Positions 1 through 11,617 of a DNA stretch of 41,984 bases are shown here, piece after piece. The stretch covers positions 1-41,984 of the forward strand of contig NZ_JAPSJA010000003.1 of NCBI RefSeq assembly GCF_031178525.1, read 5' to 3'. How positions within the stretch are numbered: the first letter of the stretch is position 1; every line of letters starts with the position of its first letter. Origin of the DNA: Microbacterium sp. GTDB lineage: Bacteria; Actinomycetota; Actinomycetes; Actinomycetales; Microbacteriaceae. A program made the translations under genes and the position numbers. Under the pieces are notes generated by a model that was given only the letters and a program-made list of their open reading frames with translations, was not told the origin of the DNA and made no database searches.

Positions 1-111
1 CTGCTCGGCGGCTACCTCGGCACGGCCGACATCGCCGACCACCTGACCGAGCGTCTGGGTGTCGCGCGCGAGCGCATCGGCGCGCCGGAGCGCTTCGGCC
101 TGTTCCGCTGA
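1..111 (+). CDS. 3' end of an unidentified gene
   Basis: An open frame enters from the left edge in frame 1 and stops at TGA 109-111, giving about 36 C-terminal residues ending in APERFGLFR. It has the GC-rich third-position pattern of a real gene. The fragment is too short to assign to a family and I do not recognise it. It runs towards the leftward pair that follows, with a gap of about 30 bp between the two stop codons. Confidence 0.6.
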   Translation: MLGGYLGTADIADHLTERLGVARERIGAPERFGLFR

Positions 112-142
112 GCGCGCCGAGCGCGGGCCGGTGTCGTCCGGC

Positions 143-631
143 TCAGCCGCGTCCGCGGACGTAGCCGCCCGCACGCAGCCCGGCTGCGATCTCGAACCGG
201 TTGCGGAGGGGATCGCGGCCCGCGAGCAGGTACAGCAACGGCATCAGGAACCCGTAGCGGCGCCACTGCGTGCGGTGCACGGCCTCGTGTGCGAGCAGCC
301 GGTCGGTCACGGCCCCGTCCCCCGTGAGGAAGCACCCTCCGACGCACACGCCGCCGCGGGGGAACGCCCAGGCGGGCAGGCCCCGGAACACCCAGAGCCC
401 GGCGCGGCGCTCGACGGGACCCGTGCTCCACAGCGTGCCCCAAATCCATCCGATCGCCGTTCCCCACGCGTAGCCGGCGAGGCTCAGGGGTGAGTCGAGC
501 AGGAAGCCGGGGAGGAACCGGTCGATCCGGTCGCCCGCGTGCAGCGCGCGCTCGGCGCGGGTCCGGATCCCGTCGGGCAGCGACGGGAGGTCGGCGTGCG
601 GATGCCGCGCCGCGAGCCCGGCCGCGCTCAC
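143..631 (-). CDS. HExxH-motif protein, putative membrane-associated metalloprotease-like
   Basis: A 162-aa protein with hydrophobic stretches around residues 45-65 and 128-140 and the motif HEAVHRTQ near residue 114. The motif fits the HExxHxxQ zinc-site pattern of small metallopeptidase-like proteins. From memory, similar actinobacterial proteins are often labelled 'Fe-S oxidoreductase', but only two Cys residues (GGVCVGGC) are present, so an iron-sulfur cluster is not supported. The start is GTG at 631, which overlaps the TGA of the upstream arginase gene (GTGA), so the two are translationally coupled and probably share a transcript. Zinc binding is suggested by the motif; substrate and function are unknown. 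Confidence 0.7.
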   Translation of the reverse strand: MSAAGLAARHPHADLPSLPDGIRTRAERALHAGDRIDRFLPGFLLDSPLSLAGYAWGTAIGWIWGTLWSTGPVERRAGLWVFRGLPAWAFPRGGVCVGGCFLTGDGAVTDRLLAHEAVHRTQWRRYGFLMPLLYLLAGRDPLRNRFEIAAGLRAGGYVRGRG

Positions 632-1452
632 GCGAGGGCCCCCACGATGCGCAGGATCGCGCCCATGTCCTCGACGGCTGCGGCCGGCGTCTGGGGCGAG
701 AAGCCCGCGATCGAAGCGCCCGCCAGCGGCACGCGCGCTCGCACGGCGGAGATGGCCGCAACGAGCGCGGCGGGGGTGACGCCGAACGGCTCGGGCGACG
801 AGACGCCCGCGATGTCGGCGGGATCGAGCACGTCGAGGTCCACGTGGATGTACACCCGGCTCGCGCCCGTCGCCGCCACGGCCTCGCCGAGCGCCTCTGG
901 ATCCGTGAGATCGGACGGTGCGAACGACCGCACCTCGGACGCGGCGAGCAGCTCGTCCTCCTCAGGATCGAGCATGCGCACGCCGGCCAGCATGACGTCG
1001 CGCGGTGCGACGGTGCCCGGAGGGAGGATCAGCCCGTCGGCGCCCTCGCCGAGCACGGCGCGCAGCGCCATGCCCGCGAACGCACCGCTCGGCGAGGTGT
1101 CCGGCGTGTGCAGGTCGGCGTGCGCGTCGAACCACACGACCGCCAGCCGCCCGTCGCCCTCGGCCGCGGCGTGCCCGATCGCCGGCACCGACACCGAGCA
1201 GTCTCCGCCGATGAGGATCGCCGGGGCGGCCACCTCGGCCAGTGCGGCCGTGACCGCCTCGCGCGTGCGCAGCAGCGCGCTCGCGCGCAGCACGCCCGTG
1301 CCGAGCGGCTCGCCGGCCTCGAGCGGCACCTCCACGAACGTGCAGGCGGAGCGCGGCAGGTCGCCGGCGATCGCCTCGGTGCCGTCGACGTGCGCCATCG
1401 CGCGCGACGACGGCGACCCCTGCCACTGCGGCACTACGACGAACCGAGCCAT
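628..1452 (-). CDS. Arginase/agmatinase/formimidoylglutamase (ureohydrolase) family protein
   Basis: A 274-aa protein with the ureohydrolase signature: GGDCSV near residue 103, WFDAHADLHTP near 127 and HVDLDVLDP near 202. These are the positions that bind the two manganese ions in arginase and agmatinase. The first ligand position, normally His in GGDH, is Cys here, so metal binding or activity may differ from classical arginase. Length is close to the family norm of about 300. It is the first gene of a leftward pair and overlaps the next gene by GTGA. Family membership is secure. The substrate (arginine, agmatine or another guanidino compound) cannot be told from sequence. Confidence 0.88.
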   Translation of the reverse strand: MARFVVVPQWQGSPSSRAMAHVDGTEAIAGDLPRSACTFVEVPLEAGEPLGTGVLRASALLRTREAVTAALAEVAAPAILIGGDCSVSVPAIGHAAAEGDGRLAVVWFDAHADLHTPDTSPSGAFAGMALRAVLGEGADGLILPPGTVAPRDVMLAGVRMLDPEEDELLAASEVRSFAPSDLTDPEALGEAVAATGASRVYIHVDLDVLDPADIAGVSSPEPFGVTPAALVAAISAVRARVPLAGASIAGFSPQTPAAAVEDMGAILRIVGALA

Positions 1453-1489
1453 GAGAGCAATCCTGCCCGGTTTTCGACGGCCGTGGTTC

Positions 1490-1507
1490 GCGGCGGCGCG
1501 CCGCCGC
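1490..1507 (-). terminator. 18-bp perfect GC palindrome downstream of lacI-type gene
   Basis: GCGGCGGC followed directly by its complement gives an 18-bp perfect inverted repeat about 20 nt past the stop of the LacI-type gene. It could act as a Rho-independent or intermediate terminator before the arginase gene. There is no U-tract, so the role is tentative. Confidence 0.4.
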
Positions 1508-1527
1508 CGCGCGCGCCGCGATCCGGC

Positions 1528-2535
1528 TCAGGCGCTGGCGCGCACGACGAGCTCGGGGGGCAGCGTGATCTCGCCGCCGGGGGAGCCGTCGACGACATCG
1601 AGAAGCATCGACACCATTCGCTCGCTGATGTCCGACCAGGGCTGGGCCATCGTCGTGAGCGGGGGATCGTGGGTCTCCGCGAGTCCCGAGTCGTCGAAGC
1701 CCGCGACCGCGATGTCGTCCGGGACGCGCAGGCCCTCGTGAGAGAGCACCGAGATCGCACCGGCCGCCATGCTGTCGGACGCCGCGAACACCGCGTCGAT
1801 GTCGCGCGTGCGGGCGAGCAGCCGCGACATGGCCGCCGCGCCGGAGCCGCCGCCGTAGTCGCCGCGCTCGACCAGTGCCGGATCGAAAAGCGCGCCCATC
1901 TCCTCGCGGAAGCCCTCCAGGCGATAGCGCCCGCCCGGGGTGTCGTCGGGCCCCGCGATGTGGGCGATCCTGCGGTGCCCGCGCTCGAGCAGGTAGCGCG
2001 TCATCGCGCGCGCCCCCGCGAGCTCGTCCACCGACACCGAGGGGACGAAGCCGTCGAAGGCGAGCGGGAGGCCCGCGCTCACGATCGGGATCCCCGCGTC
2101 GTGCATCCGCCCGAGGAGCGGATCGGAGGCGTGGCTGGAGACGAGGAGCACGCCGTCGACGTGCCGCGCGCGCACGTAGTCCAGCATGTGCGTCTTCTCG
2201 GCGTCGGTTCCCGCCACGAGCAGCACGAGCGTCATGGAGCGCTTCGCGAGGGCCTCGGCCGCCCCGCGGACGAGCAGCCCGAAGGTGGGGTCCTCGAACA
2301 GCAGATGATGCGGCTCCGTGAGCAGGAACGCGAGCGATCCGGAGCGCCCCGTCGCGAGGCTTCGCGCGGCGTGGTTCGCCGTGTAACCCGTTTGCCGGAT
2401 CGCCTCCTCGACGGCCGCGCGCGCGTCGGGGGAGACCCAGTGTCCGCCGTTCAGCACACGCGACACGGTGCCGTGCGACACCCCTGCCGCCGCCGCGACG
2501 TCGCGGATCGTCGGCTTGCGCGCGGCCGGTCCCAT
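1528..2535 (-). CDS. LacI-family transcriptional repressor of the galactan locus (GanR-like)
   Basis: A 335-aa protein. The N-terminal LacI helix-turn-helix is TIRDVAAAAGVSHGTVSRVLN, with hinge-helix sequence HAARSLATGRSG near residue 57, followed by a periplasmic-binding-protein-like sugar sensor domain (AIPIVSAGLPL-type and VFAASDSMAAGA segments). The ORF track starts 33 codons earlier, but I choose ATG 2535: the HTH then begins at the usual distance from the N terminus, and a -10 box TAGAGT lies 8 nt upstream, making the transcript nearly leaderless. It is divergent from the GH42 gene, with two identical operators in the shared region. It should repress the galactan operon and probably itself, released by a galactose-containing inducer. 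Family secure; the regulon is inferred from position. Confidence 0.92.
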   Translation of the reverse strand: MGPAARKPTIRDVAAAAGVSHGTVSRVLNGGHWVSPDARAAVEEAIRQTGYTANHAARSLATGRSGSLAFLLTEPHHLLFEDPTFGLLVRGAAEALAKRSMTLVLLVAGTDAEKTHMLDYVRARHVDGVLLVSSHASDPLLGRMHDAGIPIVSAGLPLAFDGFVPSVSVDELAGARAMTRYLLERGHRRIAHIAGPDDTPGGRYRLEGFREEMGALFDPALVERGDYGGGSGAAAMSRLLARTRDIDAVFAASDSMAAGAISVLSHEGLRVPDDIAVAGFDDSGLAETHDPPLTTMAQPWSDISERMVSMLLDVVDGSPGGEITLPPELVVRASA

Positions 2536-2543
2536 GAGGATCG

Positions 2544-2549
2544 ACTCTA
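2544..2549 (-). promoter_or_regulatory. -10 box of the lacI-type gene (leaderless)
   Basis: TAGAGT on the minus strand, 8 nt before ATG 2535, fits the actinobacterial TANNNT -10 consensus. Its -35 position would fall at about 2567-2572, inside the first operator, which would give autoregulation. Confidence 0.5.
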
Positions 2550-2565
2550 GTGCGCCCCGAGGCGG

Positions 2566-2583
2566 ACTGGGACCGGTCACAGT
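2566..2583. promoter_or_regulatory. Operator O1 (LacI-family site)
   Basis: ACTGGGACCGGTCACAGT, a nearly perfect 18-bp palindrome (16 of 18 positions symmetric, centre CCGG), as expected for a LacI-type operator. It recurs exactly at 2633. It overlaps the predicted -35 region of the repressor gene and lies just upstream of a possible GH42 promoter (TTGCGT at 2583, CATTGT at 2605). Confidence 0.75.
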
Positions 2584-2632
2584 TGCGTAACGGACACCGA
2601 CGGGCATTGTGCGCTCGGTGAGGTCGTCGCAC

Positions 2633-2650
2633 ACTGGGACCGGTCACAGT
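2633..2650. promoter_or_regulatory. Operator O2 (LacI-family site)
   Basis: The second exact copy of ACTGGGACCGGTCACAGT, 67 bp from O1 and 24 bp before the GH42 start codon, in the expected 5' untranslated region. Binding here would block transcription into the operon, and the pair could support a short repression loop. I saw no further copy in the window. Confidence 0.75.
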
Positions 2651-2674
2651 CGACCGCGACCCGATGGAGAGTCA

Positions 2675-4684
2675 ATGCCCCTCACCCGGCCCGTCCTGCC
2701 CGGCATCGCCTACGGCGGCGATTACAACCCCGAGCAGTGGCCCCGCGAGACCTGGCGCGAGGACGTCCGCCTCATGCGCGAGGCGGGGGTCACGATGGTC
2801 AGCGTCGGGATCTTCTCGTGGGCGCTGATCGAGCGCCGCGAGGGCGAGTACGACTTCGCATGGCTCGACGAGATCATCGAGCTGCTGCACGAGAACGGCA
2901 TCGCGGTGGACCTCGGCACCCCGACCGCATCGCCGCCGGCCTGGTTCTTCGCCGCGCACCCGGACTCCCGGGTCGTCACGCGCGAGGGAACCGTGCTCGG
3001 CTTCGGATCGCGCGGCATGGTGTCGCACTCGTCGCCCGCCTACCGGGAGGCGATCGTCAGGATCGCGTCGGTGCTCGCCGACCGCTACGGCACCCACCCG
3101 GCCGTCGTGATGTGGCACGTGCACAACGAGTACGGCGCGCCGGTCGGCGAGGACTACTCCGAGCATTCCGTGCGCGCCTTCCGCGCCTGGCTTCGGCAGC
3201 GCTACGGCACGCTCGACGCGCTCAACGACGCCTGGGGCACGGCGTTCTGGGGCCAGCACTACGAGGAGTGGGACCACATCGGAGCCCCCGCGGCCTCCGC
3301 CTCGATCGTCAACCCCGGCCAGCGCCTCGACTTCATGCGCTTCACGGATCACCAGCTTCGGGCGTGCTTCATCGCCGAGCGGGACGCGATCCGAGCGCGG
3401 GCGAGCCAGCCCATCACGACGAACTTCATGGCGAACCAGCACTGGAGCACGGATCTGTGGGCATGGGCGCGCGAGGTCGACGTCGTGGCGAACGACCACT
3501 ACCTCTGGGCAGCCGACGTGGACGCGCACATCGGGCTCGCGATCGCGGCGGACCTGTCGCGGTCGGTCGCAGGCGGGGAGCCGTGGATCCTGATGGAGCA
3601 CTCCACCTCGGCCGTGAACTGGCAGTCGCGCAACCTCGCCAAGCGGCCCGGCGAGATGGCGCGCAATTCGCTCGCGCACGTCGCCCGCGGCTCCGACGCC
3701 GTGTTGTTCTTCCAGTGGCGCGCCGGCCGCTCGGGCGCCGAGAAGTTCCACTCGGCGATGCTCCCGCACGCCGGCACCGAGTCCCGCATCTGGCGGGAGG
3801 TGGTCGCGCTGGGCGCCGATGTGGAGCGGCTGGCCGCCGTGCGCGGCTCCCGCGTGGCGGCGGAGGTCGCGATCCTGTGGGACTTCGAATCGTTCTGGGC
3901 GCAGGATCTGGAATGGCGCCCGACCGAGGACCTGTCGCACCGAGAGCGCATCCGTGCGTTCTACGAGAGGCTGTGGCATGACGGGGTCACGGTCGACTTC
4001 GCGCTGCCGGGACAGGATCTGAGCCGCTACCGCCTCGTCGTCGCGCCGGCGCAGTACCTGCTGACGAGCGCCGACGCCGCGAACCTCACGGCCTACGTCT
4101 CGGGAGGCGGCACGCTCGTCGTGTCGTATTTCTCGGCGGTCGTCGACGAGCATGACCGCGTTCACGACGGCGGGTTCCTGGCTCCGCTGCGCGAGGCGCT
4201 CGGCGTCGACGTCGAGGAGTTCCTGCCGCTGCGCGACGGGACGGAGGCGGCGGTCGAGCTCCGCGGCGCGCGCCTCGGCGCCGATCACTGGCAGGAGGCG
4301 CTGCGCCTGCACGGCGCAGAACCCGTCGGCACCTACCTCGAGGGACCGGCCGCGGGCTCCGCCGCCATCACGCGGCACCGCCACGGGGACGGCACCGGCT
4401 GGTACATCTCCACGCGGCTCGATGCAGAGGGACTGCGCGCCGTGCTGGCCGACGTCTACGCCGACGCGGGAGTCGCGCCGGCAGGAACGCCCGATGGCCT
4501 CGAGGTCGTGCGCCGCGTGACGGACACGACGACGTTCGTGTTCGCGATCAATCATCGCGACGAGGACGCCGAGCTCGAGCTGACCGGACGCGAGCTGCTG
4601 CGCGGCGAGCGCGCGGAGGGGCGGATCACGATCCCCGCCGGCGCCGTCGCGGTCGTCGAGCTGGACGACCCGCAGGAACCCTGA
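2675..4684 (+). CDS. GH42 beta-galactosidase
   Basis: A 669-aa intracellular enzyme (no signal peptide) of glycoside hydrolase family 42. It opens with the family signature YGGDYNPEQWP. The acid/base Glu is about residue 152 in WHVHNEYG and the nucleophile Glu is about 308 in WILMEHSTSAVNW. A trimerisation (glutamine-amidotransferase-like) domain and a C-terminal beta domain follow, and the length is typical. The ORF track starts at 2609, but ATG 2675 has GGAGAG just upstream and puts the conserved GGDYNPEQW at the usual distance from the N terminus; the longer start would also run through operator O2. It is the first gene of the operon and should hydrolyse imported beta-galacto-oligosaccharides to galactose, like GanA of Bacillus subtilis. 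The exact linkage preference is inferred from the GH53 neighbour. Confidence 0.95.
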   Translation: MPLTRPVLPGIAYGGDYNPEQWPRETWREDVRLMREAGVTMVSVGIFSWALIERREGEYDFAWLDEIIELLHENGIAVDLGTPTASPPAWFFAAHPDSRVVTREGTVLGFGSRGMVSHSSPAYREAIVRIASVLADRYGTHPAVVMWHVHNEYGAPVGEDYSEHSVRAFRAWLRQRYGTLDALNDAWGTAFWGQHYEEWDHIGAPAASASIVNPGQRLDFMRFTDHQLRACFIAERDAIRARASQPITTNFMANQHWSTDLWAWAREVDVVANDHYLWAADVDAHIGLAIAADLSRSVAGGEPWILMEHSTSAVNWQSRNLAKRPGEMARNSLAHVARGSDAVLFFQWRAGRSGAEKFHSAMLPHAGTESRIWREVVALGADVERLAAVRGSRVAAEVAILWDFESFWAQDLEWRPTEDLSHRERIRAFYERLWHDGVTVDFALPGQDLSRYRLVVAPAQYLLTSADAANLTAYVSGGGTLVVSYFSAVVDEHDRVHDGGFLAPLREALGVDVEEFLPLRDGTEAAVELRGARLGADHWQEALRLHGAEPVGTYLEGPAAGSAAITRHRHGDGTGWYISTRLDAEGLRAVLADVYADAGVAPAGTPDGLEVVRRVTDTTTFVFAINHRDEDAELELTGRELLRGERAEGRITIPAGAVAVVELDDPQEP

Positions 4685-4720
4685 GTCACGAATCACCCCA
4701 CCCCTATCCAAGGAGAAACC

Positions 4721-5965
4721 ATGAACAAGCCCATGGCCCTGGTCGGACTGGCGGCAGCGACGACGCTGCTGCTCGCCGGCTGCACGAGCGGCGGGGGCGC
4801 GCCCGCCGCCGAGAGCGCCGCCCCCAGCGAGGAGGCGGCCGGCGCCGGCGCCGAGCTCGTGATCTGGACCGACGCCGAGCGCGAGGAGGCGATCGCGACC
4901 GCCGCAGCGGCGTTCGAGGAGGAGACCGGTGCGACCGTCACGCTCGTCCAGAAGAACTTCGAGGATCTGCGCAACGACTTCGTCGCGCAGGTGCCGACGG
5001 GCGAGGGGCCGGACATCACGGTCGGCGCCCACGACTGGCTCGGCGCTCTCGTCGCCGCGGGCGTCGTGTCCACGCTCGACCTCGGCGACGCGGCCGGGGA
5101 CTTCGAGCCCGTCGCGCTCGAGGCGATGACCTACGACGGACAGCTGTACGCGCTGCCGTACTCGCTCGAGACGATCGCGCTGGTCCAGAACGTCGACATG
5201 GTGGGCGAGGACGCGCCCGCCACGTGGGACGAGCTCGTGCAGCGCGCCGAGGAGGCCGGCGCCGAGCGCCCGATCGCGATCAACACGGCGGGCGAGACCG
5301 GCGACGGCTACACGATGTACGGCTTCCAGACCTCGTTCGGGGCGCCCGTGTTCGTGCAGGACGAGTCGGGCTCGTACACGACCGAGGTCGGCATGGGCGG
5401 CGAGGCGGGCGAGGCCTTCGCGCAGTGGCTGCACGAGAACGGCACAGCCGGATCGGGCATCATCTCGACGACGGTCGACTACGACATCAACAACGAGTTG
5501 TTCAACAGCGGCCAGGCGCCGTTCACCGTGCAGGGACCCTGGGCGATGAGCGCCTTCACCGACGTGCCGAACATCGCGGTGCACCCGATCCCGTCGGCGG
5601 GCGGTGAGCCGGCGGCGCCGTTCGTCGGCGTGCAGGGGTTCTACGTGAGCTCGCAGAGCGAGAACGCCCTGCTCGCGCAGGAGTTCCTCGTGAACCACCT
5701 CGCCACGGAGGAGGCGCAGCGCGCGCTGTACGAGGCGGATCCCCGCATCCCCGCCTTCACGTCGCTTGCGGAGGAGGTCGCCTCCGACCCGATCATCGCG
5801 GGCTTCCTCGCGTCCTCGCAGAACGGCGTGCCGATGCCGTCGATCCCCGAGATGGGGTCGGTGTGGGACCTGTGGAACGCCGCCGAGGTGCAGATCATCA
5901 ACGGCGCCGATCCCGTCGAGACCTGGAACCAGATGGTGTCCGACCTCGAGGCCGAGCTGGGCTGA
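4721..5965 (+). CDS. Sugar ABC transporter substrate-binding lipoprotein (galacto-oligosaccharide, MalE/GanS-like)
   Basis: A 414-aa extracellular solute-binding protein of the maltodextrin type. The N-terminal lipobox LLLAGC puts the lipidated Cys near residue 21, and an Ala/Ser/Glu-rich linker leads into the binding domain starting ELVIWTDAEREE. A strong ribosome-binding site, AAGGAG, lies just before ATG 4721. It sits 36 bp after GH42 and is followed by a large perfect palindrome before the permease genes, an arrangement that often gives more binding protein than permease. Context between GH42 and GH53 points to galactan-derived oligosaccharides as ligand; the fold alone would also fit maltodextrins. 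Confidence 0.92.
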   Translation: MNKPMALVGLAAATTLLLAGCTSGGGAPAAESAAPSEEAAGAGAELVIWTDAEREEAIATAAAAFEEETGATVTLVQKNFEDLRNDFVAQVPTGEGPDITVGAHDWLGALVAAGVVSTLDLGDAAGDFEPVALEAMTYDGQLYALPYSLETIALVQNVDMVGEDAPATWDELVQRAEEAGAERPIAINTAGETGDGYTMYGFQTSFGAPVFVQDESGSYTTEVGMGGEAGEAFAQWLHENGTAGSGIISTTVDYDINNELFNSGQAPFTVQGPWAMSAFTDVPNIAVHPIPSAGGEPAAPFVGVQGFYVSSQSENALLAQEFLVNHLATEEAQRALYEADPRIPAFTSLAEEVASDPIIAGFLASSQNGVPMPSIPEMGSVWDLWNAAEVQIINGADPVETWNQMVSDLEAELG

Positions 5966-5970
5966 TCCGT

Positions 5971-6002
5971 CGTCCGGGGCGGGCGCGCGCCCGCCCCGGA
6001 CG
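5971..6002 (+). repeat. 32-bp perfect palindrome between binding-protein and permease genes
   Basis: The sequence from 5971 to 6002 equals its own reverse complement over all 32 bases, starting CGTCCGGGGCGGGCGC. In RNA it would form a hairpin of about 14 bp with a tetraloop. It begins 5 nt after the binding-protein stop and ends 7 nt before the GGAGGAGG ribosome-binding site of the next gene. Likely roles are partial termination or 3' protection of the upstream mRNA. Confidence 0.8.
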
Positions 6003-6023
6003 CCGTGCAGGAGGAGGCAACGG

Positions 6024-10574
<4,551 letters not shown>

Positions 10575-10620
10575 CGGGCCGCCTGCGGATCCGCACAACG
10601 CAGGACCGGACCGACCGGGC

Positions 10621-10646
10621 GCGGCGTGTCCCGGGCGACACGCCGC
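10621..10646 (+). terminator. Terminator hairpin after the galactan operon
   Basis: GCGGCGTGTC and GACACGCCGC form a perfect 10-bp stem with a 6-nt loop, 46 bp after the GH53 stop. There is no long U-tract, as is common in high-GC genomes. Confidence 0.65.
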
Positions 10647-10695
10647 AGTCTCCGGCGGCGGATCCCGCGTCGTGCGCGGTCGTGACCGCCCGTAC

Positions 10696-10734
10696 GCGAC
10701 GATGCCCGCCCCCGGAGGGAGCGGGCATCGTCGT
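10696..10734 (-). terminator. Terminator hairpin after pspA
   Basis: CGACGATGCCCGC pairs perfectly with GCGGGCATCGTCG, a 13-bp stem plus a closing wobble pair, around an 11-nt loop, ending 8 nt from the pspA stop. It can also act on the plus strand as a second barrier behind the galactan operon. Confidence 0.65.
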
Positions 10735-10742
10735 CGTGCGGA

Positions 10743-11480
10743 TCACTGACCGAGCTGGCCCTGCGGCTGACCGCCCGACTTCAGCTCGGCGAGGCGCGCC
10801 TCGACCTCGGTGAGCTCGCCCAGGTCCTCGAGGCTCTCGAACTGGGCGTCCAGGCTGGAAGCCGCGAGCTCCTGCTGGCCGTGGGCGCGGGCTTCGACGC
10901 GGCGCACCTTCTCCTCGAAGCGGCCGAGCTCGCTCGTCGGGTCGAGCACGTCGATCGACTTGACCGCGTCGACGACCCGGGTCTGCGCCTCGGCGGTCTT
11001 CTGGCGGGCGAGGAGCTCGCTGCGCTTGGCGCGCAGCTGCTCGAGCTTGACCTTCATGCCGTTCAGGCCCGCCTTGAGCTTCTCGACGACCTCGTTCTGC
11101 GCGGCGAGCTGCGGCGCGGTCGTCTTGACCTCGTTCTCCGCCGAGATCTGGCGCTGCAGCGCGACCTTGGCGAGCGCGTCGAACTTGTCGGCGTCGACCG
11201 TGTCGCCCGACGCGCGCAGCTCGTCGGCCTTGCGGCTCGCGGCGAGCGCCTTGTTGCCCCACTCCGCGGCGGCCTGCTTGTCCTCGGCGTGGTCGCGCTC
11301 GAGCAGGCGCAGGTTGCCGATGGTCTCCGCGATCGCGGCCTCCGCGTCGGCGATGTTGTTGGTGTAGTCGCGCACCAGCTGGTCGAGCATCTTCTCCGGG
11401 TCCTCGGCCTGGTCGAGGAGGGCGTTGATGTTCGCCTTCATGAGTGTCGAGATGCGCCCGAAGATGGACTGCTTTGCCAT
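10743..11480 (-). CDS. pspA: PspA/IM30 family membrane-stress protein
   Basis: A 245-aa almost wholly helical, coiled-coil protein starting MAKQSIFGRISTLMKANINALLDQAEDPEKM, the typical PspA/IM30 N terminus with an amphipathic helix. The family binds the inner leaflet and forms ESCRT-III-like assemblies that stabilise damaged membrane. A short Gly/Gln-rich tail ends the protein. GAAAGG lies 6 nt before the ATG. It follows the TPM-domain gene in the same direction after 137 bp, a pairing I recall from other actinobacteria, suggesting joint work in envelope maintenance. No PspBC-type partners or anti-regulators are in the window. Confidence 0.93.
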   Translation of the reverse strand: MAKQSIFGRISTLMKANINALLDQAEDPEKMLDQLVRDYTNNIADAEAAIAETIGNLRLLERDHAEDKQAAAEWGNKALAASRKADELRASGDTVDADKFDALAKVALQRQISAENEVKTTAPQLAAQNEVVEKLKAGLNGMKVKLEQLRAKRSELLARQKTAEAQTRVVDAVKSIDVLDPTSELGRFEEKVRRVEARAHGQQELAASSLDAQFESLEDLGELTEVEARLAELKSGGQPQGQLGQ

Positions 11481-11617
11481 GATGTGCCTTTCGTCTGGCG
11501 GGTGGTTCTGTCGATGCGAATGGGCTCGAGGGTGAGTCTAGAAGCGGCGACCGCCGCGGGACGAGCGTCCGGAGCGGAACGACCGGCCACTCGGCGAGCA
11601 CCGGACTGCGCGATGCA

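Noticed and set aside
490-2550. Plus-strand ORF of 686 aa over the arginase and LacI genes
   Set aside because: Arg/His-rich shadow without domains; both minus-strand genes have family signatures.
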